Positions 45,567 to 57,604 of a stretch of DNA of 64,000 bases are shown one piece after another. Location of the stretch: contig CM073886.1 of assembly GCA_037176705.1 (NCBI GenBank), positions 3,472,001 to 3,536,000 on the forward strand, given 5' to 3'. Below the pieces are notes generated by a model, which did not search any database, was not told where the DNA came from, and saw only the letters and a list, made by a program, of their open reading frames with translations. Both the position numbers and the translations under genes were made by a program. Position 1 is the first letter of the stretch. Every line of letters starts with the position of its first letter. Origin of the DNA: Molossus alvarezi (taxonomy: Eukaryota > Chordata > Mammalia > Chiroptera > Molossidae).

Positions 45567-45679
45567 ACTGTAGCATGGGGAAGACCTGGGGTGGTTGGGG
45601 GTTGGGTGGAGGGAGATAAAAATGGAGAAAATGAAAGACATTTGTAATACTGTCAACAATAAAGTAAAATTTAAAAATT

Positions 45680-47929
45680 ATGTAAGTGCTACAAACCATT
45701 AGAATGATTAAACCTTTTCTGGACTAGATGGTGTCTTGTCTGCTGTTATTCCATCCTCCCCCTCCCTACCTGCCTCCCTCTGCCAGTGCTCTGGACATAG
45801 CTGCATCTTTCCCTTCAGGGCCCAGAACATTATGCATAGACACCCCTGAACAATCCAGAACAGTTCTCAGCTGGGGGTGATTTTGCACCCACCCCCAACC
45901 AGGGGACATTTGACAGTGTCTGGAGGTGTTTTGATGATCATGACTGTGTGTGTTTGAGTGTAGGCGGGGGGAAGGGGGTGCTGCTGGCATCCAGTGGATA
46001 GAGACCAGGATGGCCCCCACAACAGAATCATCCGGCCCAAATGTCAATAGTTCCAAGGCTGAGAAATCCTGATAAGGACAATAACGAGAATGAAGAGCAT
46101 TAGGCCAACAGCAGCAGAGCTGGGCTGGGGTGGGCTGGGGTGGGCCAGGTCTGACCAGAGCAGCCTGTTACACTAGCGGGCATCCGAGAAACACACACCT
46201 TCACATGTGTGAAATCTGTCAGGTTTTCAAAGAGCTTTCGCAACTTTTACCACCTGCGACCTTTCGGAACAGTCCGGAGAGTCCTGCTGCCCCCATCTTC
46301 ATGCCCCACTTCAACTGGCAGAGGAGGAAACTGGGCTAACAGGTAGTCATTTGCCTAAGGGTTCAGAGCTGATAGTGACTAAGCCAGGACAGTCTGGTGA
46401 GCAGGAACCTCGGCTCTCCGCTGTCTCTTCTGCTACAGCAGAGCTGACAAGGACGAGACAGAGGAGGTGGACTGTGCGCAACTGGGAATCAGAGACCCTT
46501 TCAGGCTGCAGACAGTTCGGCTTTCCAAAGGCCCCACGCACCTTCTCACAGTCCCTGTGCCCCTGTGTGGGTGAGGGAGCTTCGAGTTCCTCCTAGAAAC
46601 CTGGAAAACCAGCAGAAGGGATGGAACGGAAGTTTCCTAAAGAACGTGAGTCATCTCAGCCAGTAGAGGGCGCTCCTATCCAGACCTTGTAATGCTGGTC
46701 TGGCTCTGGAGAAAGTGTTAGACTTGTGCTTCTTTATATGTAATGTGCAAACCTGCAAATGTTCTAGTAAAAGGCAGGTCTGGAGCAGGACCCCAGTTTC
46801 TGTACCCCTTAGCAACTCCCATCCACAGCCCACACTTGGAGTGGTAAGGAGTGGACGCCCCTGCCCATCCCCCCGTAGACAGGCAGTGAGGCCCAGAAGG
46901 GAGCTCTGCTTCCCCTCGCGCTGTAAGTTGGCGGCGTCAGGGCTGGAGCCTCTCCTGCACTCTGCGCTGGCTTCTTGTCGTACCCCCTGCACCCCGACCC
47001 CCAGTAGAGTTCAGGAGGGTCCCTAGTGTGGGTGAGAAGTGAGATGCTACCATCTGCTTTGAGTCAAGCTTCTTTGATTGACGTGTTTTTTCAAATCACT
47101 TTCCTTACAGAAGTTTGAGGGAGCCAAAGCAAAATCAACTTGTTAATAAAAGGTATTCTTAGTTTTGGTTTATACAAATTTGACAATTCAAAAAAAAGCT
47201 TACATGTAACTTGGTGTGTTCTTATAGATGCAAGTTATAGTTATAGACTCTTCCCTAAGAATAAAGGTTCTTTAAGCCTAAATGAGTTTGGATGCTTTTA
47301 CCTACAAGCAGAAGGCCTCCCTTTATAAGGATTCTGAGCAGCTCATTAACCAAGAAATCCAGAGGCAAGCGGCCCCAAGGCTGATTCAGGAGACACCGTG
47401 TTCCAGTTTCAGTCATTAACAAAGGAAGGGAGCAGAGGGAGTCAGACACTATGCCTGATGAAGCAGGAGGGGCTGCTTCACAGTCCCTCCAGGCATCCAA
47501 GTGGGCAGGAGAGACAGGCTTTCCAGTCTCCCCAGGAACAACCAGCTGGTTCCTCCCAGGTTAACAGATTTGAGCGGGGGATAAACAGTGAGGGGGAAAC
47601 TCCTCGAATGTGCAGTAGAAGCCAAATGAATAATTTTCCCATCTAAGATCCTTGACTTAATCATGTCTGCAAGTCCCTTTGCCATAGAAGGTAACATTTA
47701 GGACATGGACATTGGGCCACTAATGTGCTTTCTACAGACTCTAAACAGGCCTACACCCACTCTTTGAAGATTCTAGTTTAGTAGGTAGGGTACAGACATG
47801 TATATTTTACAAAAATATGTGTCTGATTAAGAACCTCTCATCCAGTCCACAGCTTTATTCAACCTAGTTATTGTTCATAGTATCTCAGAGTTTTTATTTC
47901 AAGTGTCTAAAGCAGTGCTGCGTCAATGT
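45680..47929. other. Intergenic DNA with MER5A and other old repeats
   Basis: Besides the MER5A copy listed separately, a G-rich 'gggctggggt' direct repeat lies near 46122-46145 and a fragment at about 47630-47735 ('gatccttgacttaatcatgt', 'ctgcaagtccctttgccata') matches an old interspersed repeat that recurs at about 50225-50655. No genes were recognised. Confidence 0.4.
45855..46075 (+). mobile_element. MER5A (hAT-Charlie) fossil
   Basis: The segment includes 'agttctcagctgggggtgat', 'accaggggacatttgacagt', 'gtgctgctggcatccagtgg' and 'atccggcccaaatgtcaata', ending 'ggctgagaaatcctg'. This is essentially a full MER5A with both inverted repeats decayed, and is related to the copy at 9290. Confidence 0.75.
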
Positions 47930-49300
47930 AAGAAATGTCCAAACCTGTAGAGAGTTTTTTATGAGTTTACTTGAGTCAAACTGACAATTGCAGGAAAGCA
48001 AAACCTCAATGGACTGAGAAAATGCTCCAGAGAATGGCAGTTTTACCTCTTATTTTATAATTAAATAGGAAGATATAAATGAGTTACATGAAATTTATTA
48101 CCAATCCATTGGAACTGGATTAGGGAGGCAGGAGAAAGCAAAGCAGGGACATCTGAGACTGGATAAAAAGTAAAATGAATAGACACGTTTCTTTTACATA
48201 GGTGGGCTCAGGATAGTTAATAATTAACATGTACAGAACATGGAGATGGTATGCAGTAAACAAGATAACAATGAGGGGTTCTGTGGCCTCATGTTCTGGT
48301 GGGAGATTGTCCCCTGAGGGGTCTGGCAAACGGGGACTGTTAACGGTGACTGTTAGACCTCTGTCTTGAGTTCACAGCTAAGAAAGAACTCAGAGTCAAG
48401 AACTCTAATTCAAGAGAAAGTTTATTTAGAGAAAGAAAGTCACAGAGACAGAAGTGAGCCAGCTGGGCTGTATGGTCTCAGGAAACAAGTTACAGAGGCA
48501 GAAGAAGGGTCCTTGGAGCTTAGGAGAAAGAAAGTAAAGGTAAACACCTGGGAGAGAAGGCTCCAGGGCGAGGGTGCTCCCAAGAGAGCGCCCCCTGGCT
48601 CTTTCATCTGGAGGCTTTTTTGTGCTTCTCTAAAGGCAGGGATTTTAGGGGATGTCCCAGGGAGGATCTCAATCCCAGGCATGTCCTTTCAGGGTCGTGG
48701 TCTCTACTGACTGGTCGGTGCTGGGGTCGGGGGTCACTAGTCAGTGCAGCCGGTCCTGAGGCAGCCAAGGGTCCCTTCGTCTGGTTTGGGGCGCTCCTGG
48801 GCCTGGAGCTGAGACACAGCTGAGGCCTGGATGCGTCTCCAGTCTGACGGGATGTCTCTGGGGTCAGCAGCCCCGCGGCTTTGCCCCTAAGAGTATCTGA
48901 TGTGGGTCAGAGCCTCACTGTCCCGAGGGCTTAGTGCTTAAGGGAGTGGGCAGGCAGGGCTTGTGTGGGAGTCTGGGAGGCGACTCTCGGGCCCCGCCCC
49001 TCCTCTAAGGGGGTCTGAAACCACATGGCTAGCAATATAAAAAGTCAGGGTTCCAAACTGCTTGAGTAGTAACATGCTAAGTGTGGAAAGGTCACCCTGG
49101 GGGTAAGGTCTTAGCCTATTATAGTGGTTTTCTCTAGTTTTGCCCAATGCTAGGCTCCTGGGACTTCCTGCCCTGGTGACATTCTGTACCTGGCCCATTG
49201 TCCCTGCTCTGCTCATGCCTGTCTAGCTGCATCCTCTATTAGGGTCACTCTGACACTCCAAAGGTATGTTATGTAGATGCAAAAAGAGTAGACGGGCTCA
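47930..49300 (-). repeat. LTR-like remnants, probably minus strand
   Basis: At 48351 the sequence begins tgttagacctctgtcttgag, and about 80 bp inside has 'gagaaagtttatttagagaa', which on the minus strand is an AATAAA signal followed by an end in ...gtctaaca. This is the arrangement of a retroviral LTR 3' end. Upstream (47930-48350) 'tgagtttacttgagtcaaac' has a similar look. No internal retroviral genes were recognised and no flanking duplication was confirmed, so the family and 5' limit are open. Confidence 0.4.
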
Positions 49301-51860
49301 GTTAAGGTAAAGCGTGACCTTTGTCAAGGAGGATGCCTTGGCCATGACCACCCACCACGGCCCTTAGTAAGTGATCATTTCAGACCATCCTGTGTTGCTT
49401 CAGGTCTGAGTCTGTAAGGCCACCACGCAGGCCCCTTTCCGCCCGCACTGCTGTCTTGGTGTTTAGGCGGCTCCAGGCTGTCTGGCAGCTCAGACGTCAA
49501 CACCCTGCTCACTGGTTGAACACTCACATGCTTCCAAAGGAGGCTGTACTCCACTTACAGTGTGGAAATAGGCTCCGAGGATGTTCCATCTGCCCAAGGC
49601 CATAGGCCGAGAAGGACGGATCCAGAATCCCAGCTCCACTCTTGTTCTAGAGCCCGTACATGTTCCATAAAACTGCCCGAAGCAGTTGACTGGGCAGGGA
49701 GGAGAAGTTCGCTGGAAGGGGCTTCCCAGGCACACGAGTCCACCCCTGCAGCCCCACTGAACCGCCCAGCAGAGGAGACTCCTAGGGGCCCTTCCTCTGC
49801 CTCCTGGCACCCGGGTGACATTGCAGCCACTGCTGAGGGAGATTACAGAGTCCGGCGGGGACGAAGGAGCAGCCTTTCTGGGTTTGCTTCCCACACAGTC
49901 TGTCTGCTGACTAGACTGCCTCCCCCATGTACCTTCAGAGACTGAGCACAGGACTTGAATCAACTGCACTTTAATACTTGCTCCAGGCAACCATGGCAAC
50001 AGGAGTTGGTCCCCGCGTGGCTCCCACCAGCGTGGCTTTCCTCATATTCTGCCACAGAATGTGTGGCAGACACATGGGAACCGAGGACTGCCTGGGGCGG
50101 CCTTGAGGTCCATGCCACCTTGATCCCATGAACACTTGGGGACGACACCCAGGCCTCAAGGTGCTCATTGTCAGATGGACATTTCCAGCAAGTGTTTGTC
50201 AAGTTGTGGGTGGTGACCCACCAGAGAGTAAATTAGCCTTCCGTTTCCGCCATAACACATAATGCAAACTTAGAGGCTTAAGACATGCTTTCACAGTTCT
50301 GGAAGTCAGAGTCGAAGCGGGGCAACACAGCGTGTCCCTCCGAGGCTCGGAGGCTCGGAGGCTCGAGGGGAGGATCCACCCCTTGCCTCCCCGCCGTTAG
50401 AGGCCGCCCACGTGTCTGGGCTTGTGCACCACATCACCGTGACTTCTGCTTCCGCCAGGACATCTTGGTTCTGACCTTTCTGCTTTATAACGACCTATGT
50501 GACTGGGCCCACTTGGATGACCTCCCCCTGTCAAGACCTTAAGGCACATCGGCAAAGGCCATCTGGGGCCACGTAAAGGGAAGAAAGTTCAGTTTATGGG
50601 AATTCGGATGTGGACGTGTTGGGAGTGGTCATTATTCAGTCTACCACATGGGGTTAGAAAGCCACTTAAGGGCCAATATTTTTAAAAAATCACCATTTTA
50701 AAAAGCGCACACAGGCAGTGTTTCTGGTTCTAGTGTGCAACACTAACACGATGTACTTACACAGGAAAGGTTGACCAAGGCCCGTTCTTGCTGGACCGTC
50801 AGCAGGATGACAGGTTCCGCGTGAAGCGGTGCACAAAGGATGGCCTCGAGCCGGCGAACTCCCCCTTGCTCCGGAGAGCCCAGGCCTGCCCAGGGGCAAG
50901 CACGGCTGTTTCTTCCCCACTTATGTGCTTGACCTTTACCTCATACATCTGACCGAAGGACTGAGAAGGAGAGAATGTGCTGGGAGGTGAAACCAAAGGT
51001 TCAGCAGTGAAGACCTGCGGCGGCACACAGAGACCACGCACCTGTCACGTCTCCCTCAGTAGCTGTAGGTTTTGAAGAACCCAGGAGCGTGGCAACTCAC
51101 AGTTGCGGTGGGAAGAGCACAAAACACGGAAGACTTCGTATTTCTGTTTCTACCCGCCCGTACCGCGTACAGAGATTTTAAACCTTCGCAACTTTTTCTT
51201 AGCTGAAGTTCCGAGTCAGTCTTCCCAGCGGGGGCACAGAGGGGTTGTTTGCATGTCCGGCACCTGCAGGGTGCCAGAGCCACACGCAGCGGGAAGCAGG
51301 AGCTGCTGCACGGCAGGCCCAGGGCTGAGCGGCCCCGCTGTGGCCAGCGATGAGACGGACGTAACCTAGGCAGACTTCTGTTTACCTGGTAACGGTGAGG
51401 TAGGTCCCCGTCCAGATAGAAGACAGAGTTTTACAAAGCAGTCCTAGAACTGTAGGGGAAAAGAGGGTCCCGTGTGTGTTAAAAGGGGACTGGGGCAGGG
51501 TACCCAGGAGACCTAGCAGAAGCTGTCCCTGGGAAGAGATGCTGTCTTTCTCCTCTTGTTCAGGTTCACCGTGAGCATGAACTATTGACGCACAGTGAAA
51601 CTTCACACCAGCCAGGAGCTCAGACCCAGGAAGGACCCTGGGTTCAAATTCATACCTCTGCCTGAAGGGCCGTCTGGCAGGGGGAGGGTGGGAGGGTGGG
51701 CCTGGCAGACTTACTGTTATTTTCCCTTCTCAGTGGCCCCTTTGGCTGGAGGCAGTTAATAGTGTGAGCTTGGGAATAAGAGGAGTAGTGGTGAGGGCAG
51801 TGTCCACGGAGATTCTAGAGCTTATCTGCCCGGTGTCCCAGCTCTTCTTGTAGTTCCCAG
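49301..51860. other. Intergenic DNA, no gene recognised
   Basis: At about 50225-50655 lies a degraded interspersed repeat containing 'catgctttcacagttctgga', 'agtcagagtcgaagcg', 'gggcccacttggatgacctc' and 'gtggtcattattcagtctac', which I recognise as a common mammalian repeat without being sure of its name. A triplicated 'aggctcgg' occurs at 50343-50364. The 169-codon minus-strand open frame at 49490-49999 resembles no known family and overlaps other frames. Confidence 0.4.
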
Positions 51861-52010
51861 GACAGGACACACCCCTCACTGTGGGACAGGACACACCCCT
51901 CGCTGTGGGACAGGACACACCCCTCGCTGTGGGACAGGACACACCCCTCGCTGTGGGACAGGGCACACTCCTCGCTGTGGGACAGGGCACACCCCTCGCT
52001 GTGAGGACAG
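51861..52010 (+). repeat. 24-bp minisatellite, about 6.2 copies
   Basis: The unit gacaggacacacccctcgctgtgg is repeated in tandem from 51861, with only a few substitutions (cact for cgct in copy 1; ggg for gga in copies 5 and 6). The period is 24 bp, a multiple of 3, which gives a repetitive open frame on the minus strand (repeat PTARGVSC) with no sign of a real gene. Confidence 0.95.
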
Positions 52011-52069
52011 GATGGGTTCTCAAAGGATTTTAAGTTCTGAATTTACCTAGACTCAGAAAGAGTAACCTT

Positions 52070-52290
52070 ATATTTATTTATTAAAAAATTTTTTCTTTAT
52101 TGATTTTAGAGAGAGAGGAAGAGAGAGATAGAAACATTGATGAGAGAGAACATCAATCGACCGCCTTCTGCCATGCCCCCCACTGGGGATTAGGCACACA
52201 ACCTGGGCACGTGCCCGGACTGGGTATTGAACTGGTAACCTCCTGTGCATGGGTCAACGCTCAACCACTGAGCCACACCAGCCAGGCAGG
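52070..52290 (-). mobile_element. VES-type bat SINE with 12-bp duplication
   Basis: In reverse complement this is a complete VES SINE: plus-strand T-rich tail, 'gattttagagagagaggaag', 'tgccccccactggggattag', 'gcacgtgcccggactgggta' and 'caaccactgagccacaccag'. It is flanked by exact aagagtaacctt at 52058-52069 and 52291-52302. Confidence 0.93.
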
Positions 52291-52302
52291 AAGAGTAACC
52301 TT

Positions 52303-53221
52303 CTACAGTGACATACGCAAAGATCCACCTTGTCCACCGGCCGCTCAAGCGCCTGCCGTCTCCAGTTCACATCGCTAAGGCAGATTGGGCTGCCCTTTCG
52401 CTGGCTCTTGGGACCAGGTGAAGAATGAGGCACTCATCCTTCTTTAAACTCTGAAACACTGAGACTTGTTTTGAGTAAATTCACAGTAATGAGGACCCTA
52501 AATTCTTACCTTGCCTGCTTCTCAATAACACTGGACAAGTCACAGAACGTGGGGAGTCGGGAGAAAGCTGGCTGCAGGGGAAGGCACCACCGTGGAAGTG
52601 CCTGGGGCTGGAGGGAGAGTTGGGTGGAGCCCTGCACTCCCATCAACCTGTCCCAGGTGCCTTGTCACTTATTTACCAGGCTAGAGCGCACTTGGGCAGC
52701 TGACATAAAGACAAAGTCTTCATGTCAAACCTCTGGCAGTGACCAGGACAGGTCTCAGGGGAGCCGACTGGATGACAGGTGGTTCTGTGCTTGTTCAGGT
52801 TGTACTCCCAGCCAGGAGGCCTGTACCAGAAAGGATGTCAGCCACGTGGCCGGAGGCTAGCTCAGCGTTGCCCAGGTTCAGTCACATGAAGCACCATCAG
52901 GACTGTTGCTGCACATTTACTTAGTATATTTCTGACCTGGCCTATCCAACAATACCTGTGAAATTATAAGTTGTACATGCTAGATTTTTTCTACTATTAA
53001 AATCGTAGTAACACAGTTTAAGTACCTATTTGTTTGCCACCTAACAAGAGCCACAAGTTTTATACATGTATCTTCAGTCGCCACTGGCTGAGTTCTGACT
53101 GTGGTGGGTACCTGCTATGTCCCAGGCAGTTAGTGTGTTGGTGTCGGAAGAGGTAGGAAAGTCTCATTGTTCCATACCTCAGATGCTGGCAGAGGGTCAG
53201 AGGTATAACAAAAGTAGTGTG
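52303..53221. other. Intergenic DNA, nothing recognised
   Basis: Unique-looking sequence between two SINEs. A plus-strand open frame at 52471-52860 (129 codons) has no recognisable domain or splice context. Confidence 0.4.
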
Positions 53222-53555
53222 CACCCAGCCGGAGGGAGCGTCATCCTGTGCACCAGAAGGTTGTGGGTTCGATTCCCAGTCAGGGCACATACCTAGGTTG
53301 TGGGTTCGATTTCCAGTCAGGCACATACCTAGGTTGTAGGTTCGATTCCCAGTCAGGACACATACCTAGGTTGTGGGTTCGATTCCCAGTCAGGACACAT
53401 ACCTTGGTTGGGGGTTTGATCCCCAGTCAGGGCATGTGCAGGAGGCAATCAATTGATGTTTTTCTCTCACACGTCAATGTTTCTCTCTCTCCCCTTTCCT
53501 CTCTCTCTGAAAAAAATCAATAAAAACATATTCTCGGCTGAGATTAAAAAAACAA
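53222..53555 (+). mobile_element. VES-type bat SINE with expanded tRNA-like core
   Basis: The element starts cacccagccggagggagcgt and ends in a CT-rich region, 'aaaatcaataaaaacatatt' and an A-rich tail. Between head and tail a unit of about 37 bp, beginning aggttgtgggttcgattccc, is repeated about five times (53258-53440) instead of about twice as in the other copies here. The element is therefore about 330 bp rather than about 220. Confidence 0.88.
53258..53440 (+). repeat. 37-bp tandem repeat within VES SINE, about 5 copies
   Basis: Units start near 53258, 53295, 53331, 53368 and 53405. Each contains the Pol III B-box-like ggttcgattccc. Copies 1 to 4 differ by one or two bases; copy 5 is the normal SINE downstream half. 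Confidence 0.9.
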
Positions 53556-56500
53556 GAGGTGCTGTGCTGGGTGGAAGTGCTAAGGAAGGAAGAGTTAGAC
53601 CAGGGAAGGGAGCACGGGGTGGGGCAGCGTGGACTTCGCAGAGGAGGGGATGCTTGAACAGCTTTAATGGAGGGAAGGAGGGAGCCGCAGGGACACACAT
53701 GGTCCCGGGGCAGGTGCACCTGGGGTGAAGAGCTCAGCAGCACAGGACAATCGCTTCTAGAAAACAGGTGCAGCCCCCACCGGCAGAGCACACGTGTTGG
53801 CGTGGTCACTAACTCCAGAGCACTGCGGTGTTCAGGTCTACAGGCAAATGGGCGTCCAGATCGCATCATTTTACCAAATAATACTTGGGGTTAGTTATTG
53901 AAGTGGAAAGCTTGTTTTTCTCCCCTCGTGGAGTGGGCTGGCTGGTGTCTCCTGCAGCGCCGAAGGTCAGATAATGCCCGTGGGACACACAGCCCCCAGC
54001 TCACGGTGCGTGTTCAATACATGGGTGGGAACCAGAGACTGATTTTCTCTCTAGATGAAGACTAGAGTTCAGAGCCAGACATCTTTGGGAAAGGTCTCAT
54101 TCTTTAGATTCGGGGGTAATAGAAGGTAGGGCTACTTTATTAGACCCAGGGTGATTACTGAGAGACCGGGACAGAGACCAGAGCCTCTGTGATGTCGTGT
54201 TCCTCTGAAGCCCGAGATTTCCTCCCTCCTCATCGGCAGTTTGATGGATACGCTGGGCTGTGTGGGGAGCACCCACCCATTTGTGACAACATCCCACCGG
54301 GCGGAGAGGCTGGGTCCCTGGCAGGTGTTCCCAGCACTCATCTAAGAACAGCTTGACGTTGGGGTCAGTCCTGTGTAAGAATTGCTTCCAGGTAAGTTGG
54401 TTGGCAGAGGTATCACACCTCAGGGTAGTCCGTGTCCCCATGAGGCTGCGGGCAGGAATTGTCTGAATGGACCAGAAACCTCTTCCGTACTCGAGCAGTT
54501 GATAGTTGCAGAGGGAGCTTGAGTATCACTGCGGACACTTTGTCTGGGGCCTCAGGATGTCCACTTCAGGGGAGAGTTTGGAAATATTTAAGCAGATTTC
54601 TCAGGTGGTAATGTCTCACCTGTAGGACTGTAGGACACAGGCAAGTGGACCTTGCTTCGCCGAGGCCGCTGGAGGGCAGACCTGACTCTGGTGTTCATTA
54701 CACGTCGTCTGTGCTGTAGTCACACTTCCCGTCATTCTGGAAGAGCTGTTGGGTGGGGCATGAAGAATTTTCGGTTAAAACTGCTTGGATTTAATCTGGA
54801 GCTTAAAAAGTCAAGTAGCAGATGTATCACACCTGAGTCCATTGTCTCGGGAACTGTGTTCAGTGGAAGACCTGCCCAGAGAACATGTATTTCATTTTCA
54901 TAGATGACTCTGTCATCCTTGAACTTGAGGTTAGAGAAAGGTCAGAGTGTTTTACCAGCTATCGCAAAGATAAGTCTTAACCTCTTGCTGTCTGCTCCTA
55001 CTGACCTGCTGTCTTGTTCCACATCATTCGGGGTATGTAAAGTCGTGCCAGCCCCTGCGATGAGCTTTGAAGGTGGGCTGGCCGGATGAGCCCCCACCCT
55101 GAGGGCGTCCACATTGAGAGCTGGGCTTGTTTGGTGGCTGTGGACTTTGACATCCATAAAGCCCTCCTGAGTACACAGCTCACCTGTAATTAGATAGGGG
55201 TGAGAGTCTAAAGAAATTTGCCTGCCACATGAACATTGTCATCTGCTGACCTGGAAGTGTGATGAAGAAAACAGTTGGGTTCTCACCAGGAGGCACCAGA
55301 ATATGTCTTAAATCTTTGGGGAAAAAATACCAGGGAGAGAGGTGGCAGCAATCCAATTAGTACCATTTGCTAACCATACCCAAGGACGGATGAGGTTAAG
55401 GGGAAAAACAATCTCATTCTGGTCTGTCCCCATAAAGCTGATGAATGTTCTCCTGAGACCTTGTCTTGAACACCCAGCCTCTAAACCCCTCAAGACAAAG
55501 ATCCCAGCGCAGGCTCTCCCTCCCAGGAGCATGCCCCTGCCTCCCCCACTTTTCCCCCCACAGGCAGCATCTCCTAGACTCTAAGGAACCCCTGAGGCTT
55601 ACAACCAGGGCAGCAATGGGCAGCAGCAGCTTGTTCCTGACAAACCCCCGAACCTGTCCCCAAGGCCCCCTTTTCTCTGACTCAGAGCCAAAGCAGACCA
55701 GCCCAGGCTCATGTCCCAGCCCTTCCTTGTTTCACTGTCCGCAGCTTTAATAAACGTCCTCTTAAAATTTAATTAAAAAAATAACTTTGATAAGTGGTTG
55801 AATTACAAGGGGGAGACCCTAAGGTGCCTGGACAGCAGTGGACCTGCTCTGCATGAAGAGTCTTGTCCAAAGGAGGAGGTAGGGGACATCCAAAGCACCA
55901 GCGTGAGGGGTAAGAAACCCACAAGAAACCCGCTGAGGGGCTGAAGTGACTCAAGAGTCAGATCATTCGTGGCTTAAAGTGTAACCTGGTGTCCTTAAGT
56001 CCCTTCTGTCAAGACTCACAAATCCAGAGCGGTTTGGGGAGAAGGTGAGGCAGGGACTAACTCTTCCTCTCTGACCTGGGCTGACCGGATCGGTGAGAAC
56101 CGGAAGCTTGGGCCCCACTCCATGTTCTTCCTGAGGAATTGGCAGGACTTCAGGGAAAACCCTTTAAGCTTTCATAATTGCCCTAGTTACAGGTTGAAAG
56201 CAATTTTATTTAGGTAGTAGGCTCAGGCTTCTAACACAAAGTGTATCCAGGTTACTTGAACATGAAACCATTTCAGGGGCGTCCACCTGTGTGTGTTTCG
56301 AAAATGTCCCTGTCCCTAGGTCCTGTCGCAGCAGCCAGACCGCGTCCCCGACGGACATTCTCCGTTTCCTCGCAGGGTAAGCAGTACCGAGTCTGGGTTT
56401 CTATGGCTTTCTCTCCACAGGCTCAGGAAGGACTAAGGGAGACACACAGGATCTGGAAACCATATTTTCTTTAGTCTTTACCTATAGAAACTGAGGACTC

Positions 56501-57344
56501 ACAGAGACGCACTCGGTAAATCACCATGGACACTCTCTCTCGTTGGAAGTAAAAAGTCAGCTTGAATGAAGATAAGTAGAACTGACAGGGCAGGCATTTC
56601 TATGAGAACAGAATGTCGTGAGCAACCACAGCACCTGCAGCTGGCCCAGCAGTCAGGGAGGCAGGGAGGAAGGGCACCGGATTCCTACCGGGCACGGACT
56701 ATCAGATGCTTCCCTCCCAGGAAACTTATTGCTTTGAGCCCGTGCCCGCAAGTGCCCAGCACTACACGCTCATTGTACTAGACACTGAAGCTGAATGAAC
56801 AGATCAAATTCCAAAAAGAACGAAGCGCTGCCAAGCCAGGCATGAGGAGGAGGACTGTGCACACAGCCCCTGCAGGGCGCAGTGGAGCCCGGCCTCCCTG
56901 AGGACCGTTTGGGGCCCTTCCATATATATATATATATTTAAGAGTTGCAAAGTTTACTAATTCCAAAAGGCAAAATCATTTTTTTCTCCATGAAATTTTA
57001 AGTTTTTCAGTATATATTAACATGGGAAATAGTTAAAAGTGTTGCCAATAATTTTCTATAAACAAAGTTCTTCCCTTTGTGAGTGTAGTTGGATGATACA
57101 TTATTCAAGAGCAAATCAAGACAAATAACGGTCTTTCCTGAAAAAAGAATTTGGTTGCCATGCCGAAAATTCTCCAGGTATTCTTCTATTACTCATTTAC
57201 TAAACGCTGACTGACCTCCTGACCTGCTCCACGCTCGACTGTGCTAGACATTCCTTTCAGATGATCTCCGCTCTCTTGGCACAGAGCTAAATAGCAGCGC
57301 ATTTTCCTCACAGGAGTACATTCTTTTCTTACAGCAATTTGCTG
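53556..57344. other. Intergenic DNA with possible retrocopy or LTR 3' end
   Basis: At 55748-55753 an AATAAA in 'agctttaataaacgtcctct' is followed by an A-rich stretch (55767-55785), so the preceding few hundred bases could be a retrocopy or LTR 3' end; I do not recognise it. A short TA tract lies at 56923-56937. No exon of a known gene was recognised. Confidence 0.35.
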
Positions 57345-57604
57345 TTTTTTATTTATTTATTTACTTGTTTATTAATTAATTAATTTTTGTTACAGATGTT
57401 TCTCCTTTGTCCCCCACTAATACCCCCCTCCCCCTCCCACGATGCCCTGTCCCCAGCTTTGTTGTCCATGTCCATTGTTCATGCATACATGCATATAAGT
57501 TCTGTGGTTTCTCTCTCCCCCACACCTCCTCTTCTGGGGATTGTCAGTCTGTACCCTACTTCCACATCTCTGGGACTACCCCGTTCCTCAGACTGTTATG
57601 TTCA

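Larger units (their letters stand above)
40640..45679 (+). mobile_element. L1-C: degraded L1, plus strand, with internal ORF2 deletion
   Basis: A pyrimidine-rich tract (40640-41040) and a segment homologous to the L1-A 5' UTR (41045-41330) lead to an ORF1 remnant (about 41556-42550) full of stops. ORF2 follows: endonuclease remnants end near 43558 and the sequence jumps directly to the RT thumb region at about 43562 ('tcattactcttattcaacat'; [20 protein letters not shown]), so about 1.5 kb of RT is deleted. The C-terminal region then runs to a 3' UTR with a TA/CA repeat and AATAAA (45658-45663). Two VES SINEs and a U1 pseudogene interrupt it. It is inactive. The exact 5' limit is uncertain. 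Confidence 0.87.

Noticed and set aside
39158..45690. Matching 11-mer atgtaagtgct at 39158-39168 and 45680-45690 as target-site duplications of L1-C
   Set aside because: The right copy directly follows the L1-C tail, but the sequence after the left copy does not look like an L1 5' end and the left copy lies in a MIR-like segment, so the match may be chance. The L1-C 5' limit is left open.
49490..49999. 169-codon minus-strand open frame
   Set aside because: No recognised domain, no splice or promoter context, and overlapping frames on both strands of similar length.
53060..53523. Tandem-repeat protein or CRISPR-like array
   Set aside because: The 37-bp repeats have no unique spacers and are the amplified core of a VES SINE.
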